DNA from: Thelephora terrestris
Lineage: Eukaryota > Basidiomycota > Agaricomycetes > Thelephorales > Thelephoraceae
Direction: 5' to 3'
Assembly (NCBI GenBank): GCA_015956445.1
Contig: WIUZ02000004.1
Location: 186,001-250,000, forward strand
DNA length: 64,000 bases
Shown one piece after another: positions 60,345 to 64,000 of the stretch. Each line of letters starts with the position of its first letter. The first letter of the stretch is position 1. The translations under genes were made by a program, and so were the position numbers. The notes under the pieces are model-generated. The model did not search any database. It worked only from the letters and a program-made list of their open reading frames with translations, and was not told the DNA's origin.

Positions 60345-61067
60345 ATGTCCCTTCTCTTCTCAGACGTGTCTACCACAGCAAGCGCCGCGATCGCAACCCT
60401 GAACAGGATCGGTATCGCCGCCTGTTTCGTTGGCGGGATGGCCTGCAAGCTCTATGGGAACGATAGGACTCCAGGGGTATGTGGATCGAGCACTCTACCA
60501 AGGGTGTCAGTTGCCAATCTCGTCCGCTGAGACCGTGTCAAGGATCTTGACATCCTGTGTCTGGGGTGCCCATGGGATCAAGAGGAACTAAAGTTACGAG
60601 TCATCGCGGCCAATCCTTCGTTCTACCTTGTTCCAGCCAAGACTCCCGGAGCTACCTACAAAGTACTGTGGTACCGCATCAGCCAGTACTCCTCCCGGTG
60701 TAGGTGCAAAGTCGACCTCCTCTTCCCCGGAACCATGAACATCCCCTCGATCCCGATCTCAGACATTGATCACCCGGAACCCGGCAAACCATGCGCCCCG
60801 TTCACGGTGGTGTTTCTTCTGAAACTCCAAGCGTGGGTACAGCACCGCGATTCCGAGGAGTTGAGGTTCAGGCTTAAATCGAGCACGGATGCGTCGGATC
60901 TTAGGGCGATGCTCCCTATCGCGTACGCGAAGGGCGTCAACATTCGTCGAACTGAGGCCTATATGCCTCCATCGTTTGTCGCGGCAGCAGGGCCGCGCGT
61001 CAAGAGGTTTACACAGGAATGGCCGGAGACCAAGGCTGGGTGGAGGGCTTTGGGCTTTAGCGTGTGA
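60345..61067 (+). CDS. small nucleotidyltransferase-fold protein, 218 aa
   Basis: Two exons joined across a 66-base intron (60477-60542). The active-site pattern of the polymerase-beta-like nucleotidyltransferase superfamily is present: a Gly pair in ACFVGGMACKLYG (residues 26-38), the first two carboxylates in GDLDIL (Asp45 and Asp47, directly after the splice join), and the third carboxylate in KVDLLF (Asp102). The order and spacing fit minimal nucleotidyltransferases. A helical C-terminal part, PFTVVFLLKLQAWVQHRDSE and TDASDLRAMLPIAYAKGVNI, follows. Related proteins occur in families in Agaricomycetes and are often annotated only as hypothetical. All three carboxylates being kept suggests an active enzyme. 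The substrate (nucleotide transfer to RNA, protein or small molecule) cannot be read. Confidence 0.75.
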
Positions 61068-61340
61068 GAGCATCCGCGGGTGCATAAGATGGGTCCCTTT
61101 TGTACTAGTGCGCTGAATAAATTTGGTTCTCCCCCGGTTTCCAGTCATACACCGAGTTCATTACAGTACTGGTCAACTGCGAGTGGTGCGCGAGAAGATT
61201 GAACGAACAGATTTATACGTATACGTAAAACGTGCATAGAGTACCGATACCTCAGTAAACAGCAACACAACAATGCCCAAGCTACGATCGACAAAAACAA
61301 GTAATGATAAACCCATGTCCCTCGTTATCCGGTTCTCCAA

Positions 61341-64000
61341 CTAACCCAATCTCGTCGCAAACCTCCCAGATCCATACCCGTCGTCCTGTTGGCCTGTCCC
61401 CGATCCTCCTCCTCCACCGTAGTCATGCCCATTCGTCGCTCCCCTAAACACCGCGCTCTGGTTCCTTTCATCCTCATTCAAATACATAGACACATAATCG
61501 AATTCTTCATCTCCACCAATCGTCGAATCCCGCTGCCGAGATTCAGGCGAGCTCGACGGAGGAGGCATCCGCCCAGGACCCGGCGGTTGTTCCTCGCTGG
61601 TCCGTAGGCTAGGGAACGGTGAGCTAACCGATCGGGGTGCTCCCTGCTCACGAGGTCTGCTAAGAAGATTCGTGGGGGGCTCGGGAACCGCAGGGAGAGA
61701 TTTTTTCCTCAGAGTCAACGGGCTGGTGATGTTATCCGGAATTCCGGCTACGTTCTTGTCGTCACCTATTTCCCGGCTCGGATTTCTGCCAGGACTCCGT
61801 CGAAAACCCATACTCAACGAATCCTGTCGGGGAGGGTCACTTGTCATGTTGGGACTTGCTTTCATTCCTGGTCGTCTAAACGCAGCCGCAGAAATCTTCT
61901 TCATCGTGGTCGGTGTGGAGGGCGATGAGCCCAAGTGCGGTGACATTTGCGGGATTATCAGCGGAGGCGCTTGAGGGGAGGGTGGCGTGGAAAGGTTTCG
62001 AAGGTACTCCGGCGGTGTGTGGTAGGGATCTTCTAGTTGAGTTGAATCAGTCGCGGCAGAATCGGTGCTTGTTGAGTGAGGTAGATTTGGAGGAGTAGAA
62101 GTAGGAGTTGGTGTCATATCGCGGTTCTGTGCAGGGGGGATGTCGTTTGAAAACGAAGGCCGTGGCGAGACGCTTTTCCTCCCCGCGAAGGGGAGGAAAG
62201 GGGGGGAGAGGGGGGAGCCTGACATCTCCATTTGTTTGCTAATTTCTCTGGCGGCGAGAGCGTTCAGACTCTTTTCGTCCAGCTGACTGGGACCCTCATC
62301 TTCCACGCTCACGATGGGGTTGGGGAGGGGTTCATCAACTGAAGCGGGACTTTCGGAAGGTTGAGTTTCTGCGAGTTGATGCACATGTGGGTGGGGCTCA
62401 GGCATAGCAGGGGAGGGGGTTCTGCTGCGGTACGCGGGCGACGGAATTTTTCCTGGAGATATAGACCTTCTCACTAAGGAACTGGGATCAGGTCCTAACG
62501 CAAAGAATTGTCGTACGTCAACACGTACTTTCGTGGTTGTTACGAATTTCCGTGGAGTACCGATTTTCGAGCTCCGTATCTACGTCTCGGACACTCCCCC
62601 ACCTAACCTTCCTATCTTCTCTAGAACCACTATCACTAAACCTCTGTTCTTCGGAACTGGGGCCGTCTTCGGTGGACGGGTTCAAGTAAGATAAACCAAC
62701 TGCGTCATCGTCCTCATTGGTGTCTTCTTCAATGTGAACAGGTACGGGCTTTCTTTCGATGCGTGATGGACCTTGTGAGTTTGGTGGATCTGGAGTTGGA
62801 AAATTGTTCATCACATAGGATGGAGGAGGCCCGTCAGTGCTTAGACGGGGTGGTTCTATGTTCCTATTCCCGTTTGCGTTCCAGCTTTCCCCAAGGGCTT
62901 TAGCAATAGAGGATGAGAAAGTATCTTCGGTGGAGATCCTAGGTTCGGGGAACGATCTAGGTGCAGGTCTGTTGTTTAATGAAGGCGTGTGATGGAGCGC
63001 GGGAGCGGTGGCAGGGGGAGGGTAGCTGGGGGTAAAACCAGATCCAGAACGGATGGAACTCTGAGAAAGATGAGGTTTATGCCCAGGTGTAAACCCAGAA
63101 CCTCCCTGAGAAGGATATGGCAGAAACTGGTTCGTGGGACTAACTCGTGGGAGTTGGTCGAATGAAGAAAGGTGGGTTCGCTGTCCAGGTCCGTAGGTTT
63201 GGGGTTGAGAGTAGGGGTTATGCTCGCCGAATTCATTGAATTCATATGGATTACTGGGCGGGTTGTTCGGGAGTGTGGATGATGCATATGGTTGTGTTGG
63301 CGTTGACCAAACCGGCGAGTTGGGTGACGAAGGTGGGAGTCCAGGGATATCACCGATGCGGTACGCACTGTGCGCTTGCTCACCAACTTCGTTGACGAAC
63401 GAGATTTTATGGAGTTCCCGTTCAGCCTCTACGACGAGGGGTTCCACCTGGGAGTGGCCAGAGTAGTGGACCCGAGGGAGCCCTGGCTCTGTCTTGTCGG
63501 TGGACACGTACCCGATGATAGTGCGACCAAAAGTTGCGACGACCGCACCCTTTTCGCTGCACTCAAGAAGGGCGCCAAACAGGACGCCCATCCATTCCCT
63601 CGCCTTGATGCGTTTCCAGTCGCCAAGACTCGCTTCCTCGTTCATGATTTCGACGTCGAGAGTGCGAATTTGTTCACGAAGTCCCACCAGGAGGTCTGTT
63701 TGTTGTCGAAGGTTCTTGTTTTCCGGGCTCATCTTGTTGAGCTTCCTGTCTGCGGATTCGGCCTTGGACACCAGGGATTTCCTGCGGCGGTTCATGTCGT
63801 CCAGAGCCTCTTCCCTGGTTCGGACAGCTTTCAGACATTCCCGAATGTGCGAGATGTGGGAAGCGAAAGATGCAAGTGATGAAACCCAATGGTTTAGTAG
63901 GGTTGAGCATGCGGAGAACGTATCCTAGGGTGCCCTGGTTGATGGCTGCATGTGACTGATAAGATGGTAGTTGGACGTACCCCGAGGTCTTCGCCTTCAC
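61341..64000 (-). CDS. PIL1: eisosome PIL1/LSP1-like protein with long disordered tail (5' end off the edge)
   Basis: The gene enters at the right edge on the minus strand, so its N-terminus is missing. The visible part begins EGEDLG, and after an intron DTFSACSTLLNHWVSSLASF leads into SHISHIRECLKAVRTREEAL, MNRRRKSLVSKAESADRKL and REWMGVLFGALLECSEKGAV with VATFGRTIIGYVS. These match the later helices of the Pil1-type BAR domain, which shapes eisosome furrows in the plasma membrane. About 650 further residues follow that are rich in Ser, Pro, Gln and Asn (PNSPVWSTPTQPYASSTLP, many SP sites). Canonical Pil1 is only about 340 residues. A 34-base intron (62482-62515) joins the two long exons (NNHE to RPDPSSLVRRS). 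This may be a Pil1-related rather than a core eisosome protein. Confidence 0.75.

Overview
This window comes from a filamentous fungus, most likely an Agaricomycete (Basidiomycota). Nearly every gene is broken by many introns of about 45-70 bases with GT..AG ends. Several families are typical of mushrooms and relatives: a PriA-like secreted protein, paired P450s, basidiomycete 7-TM proteins and a DUF7137 protein. No bacterial operon, CRISPR array, rRNA or convincing tRNA was seen. All gene models were built by hand from reading frames, splice sites and remembered family motifs; no search was run. Small exons and first exons are the weakest part.

Layout. 0.6-1.9 kb: 7-TM protein (+). 2.4-3.1 kb: DUF7137 membrane protein (-). 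3.3-5.0 kb: COP9 signalosome subunit 3 (-), sharing a 234-base promoter with an NF-X1/FAP1-type zinc-finger regulator (+, 5.3-8.9 kb). 9.1-10.1 kb: protein with an NFKBIL1/J-like C-terminal module (+). 10.2-12.2 kb: purine-cytosine permease (-). 13.2-14.5 kb: second 7-TM protein (-). 15.1-18.1 kb: NOP4/RBM28 ribosome-assembly factor (-), divergent from the urea transporter DUR3 (+, 18.6-21.5 kb). 22.0-26.5 kb: two tandem cytochrome P450s (+).

27.8-35.3 kb is an island of secreted proteins: a PriA-like protein (-), then two 151-residue cysteine-rich secreted paralogues (+) on either side of a proteinase K-like subtilase (+). 35.7-38.2 kb: ASE1/PRC1 microtubule bundler (+). 38.4-38.9 kb: mitochondrial ribosomal protein uS8m (+). 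39.1-41.3 kb: fimbrin (-). 42.1-47.1 kb: two tandem bestrophin-like anion channels (+). 47.5-51.4 kb: a 1278-residue coiled-coil protein ending in the same module as the 9.1-kb gene (+). 52.2-54.4 kb: a disordered protein of unknown role (+). A gene-poor stretch follows (54.4-57.2 kb). 57.2-58.3 kb: another disordered protein (+). 60.3-61.1 kb: a small nucleotidyltransferase-fold protein (+). 61.3-64.0 kb: a PIL1/LSP1-like eisosome protein (-) that runs off the right edge.

Themes. Two nitrogen-scavenging transporters (purine permease and DUR3) lie 6.3 kb apart and both have GATA-factor-type sites upstream. Housekeeping genes (CSN3, NOP4, uS8m, fimbrin, ASE1) sit between locally duplicated accessory families (P450, bestrophin, secreted proteins). 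The clearest unusual observations are the exon-for-exon matched secreted paralogues flanking a protease, very small exons (2, 6, 11, 17 and 23 bases) needed to rebuild conserved motifs, and the J-like module shared by two otherwise unrelated genes.
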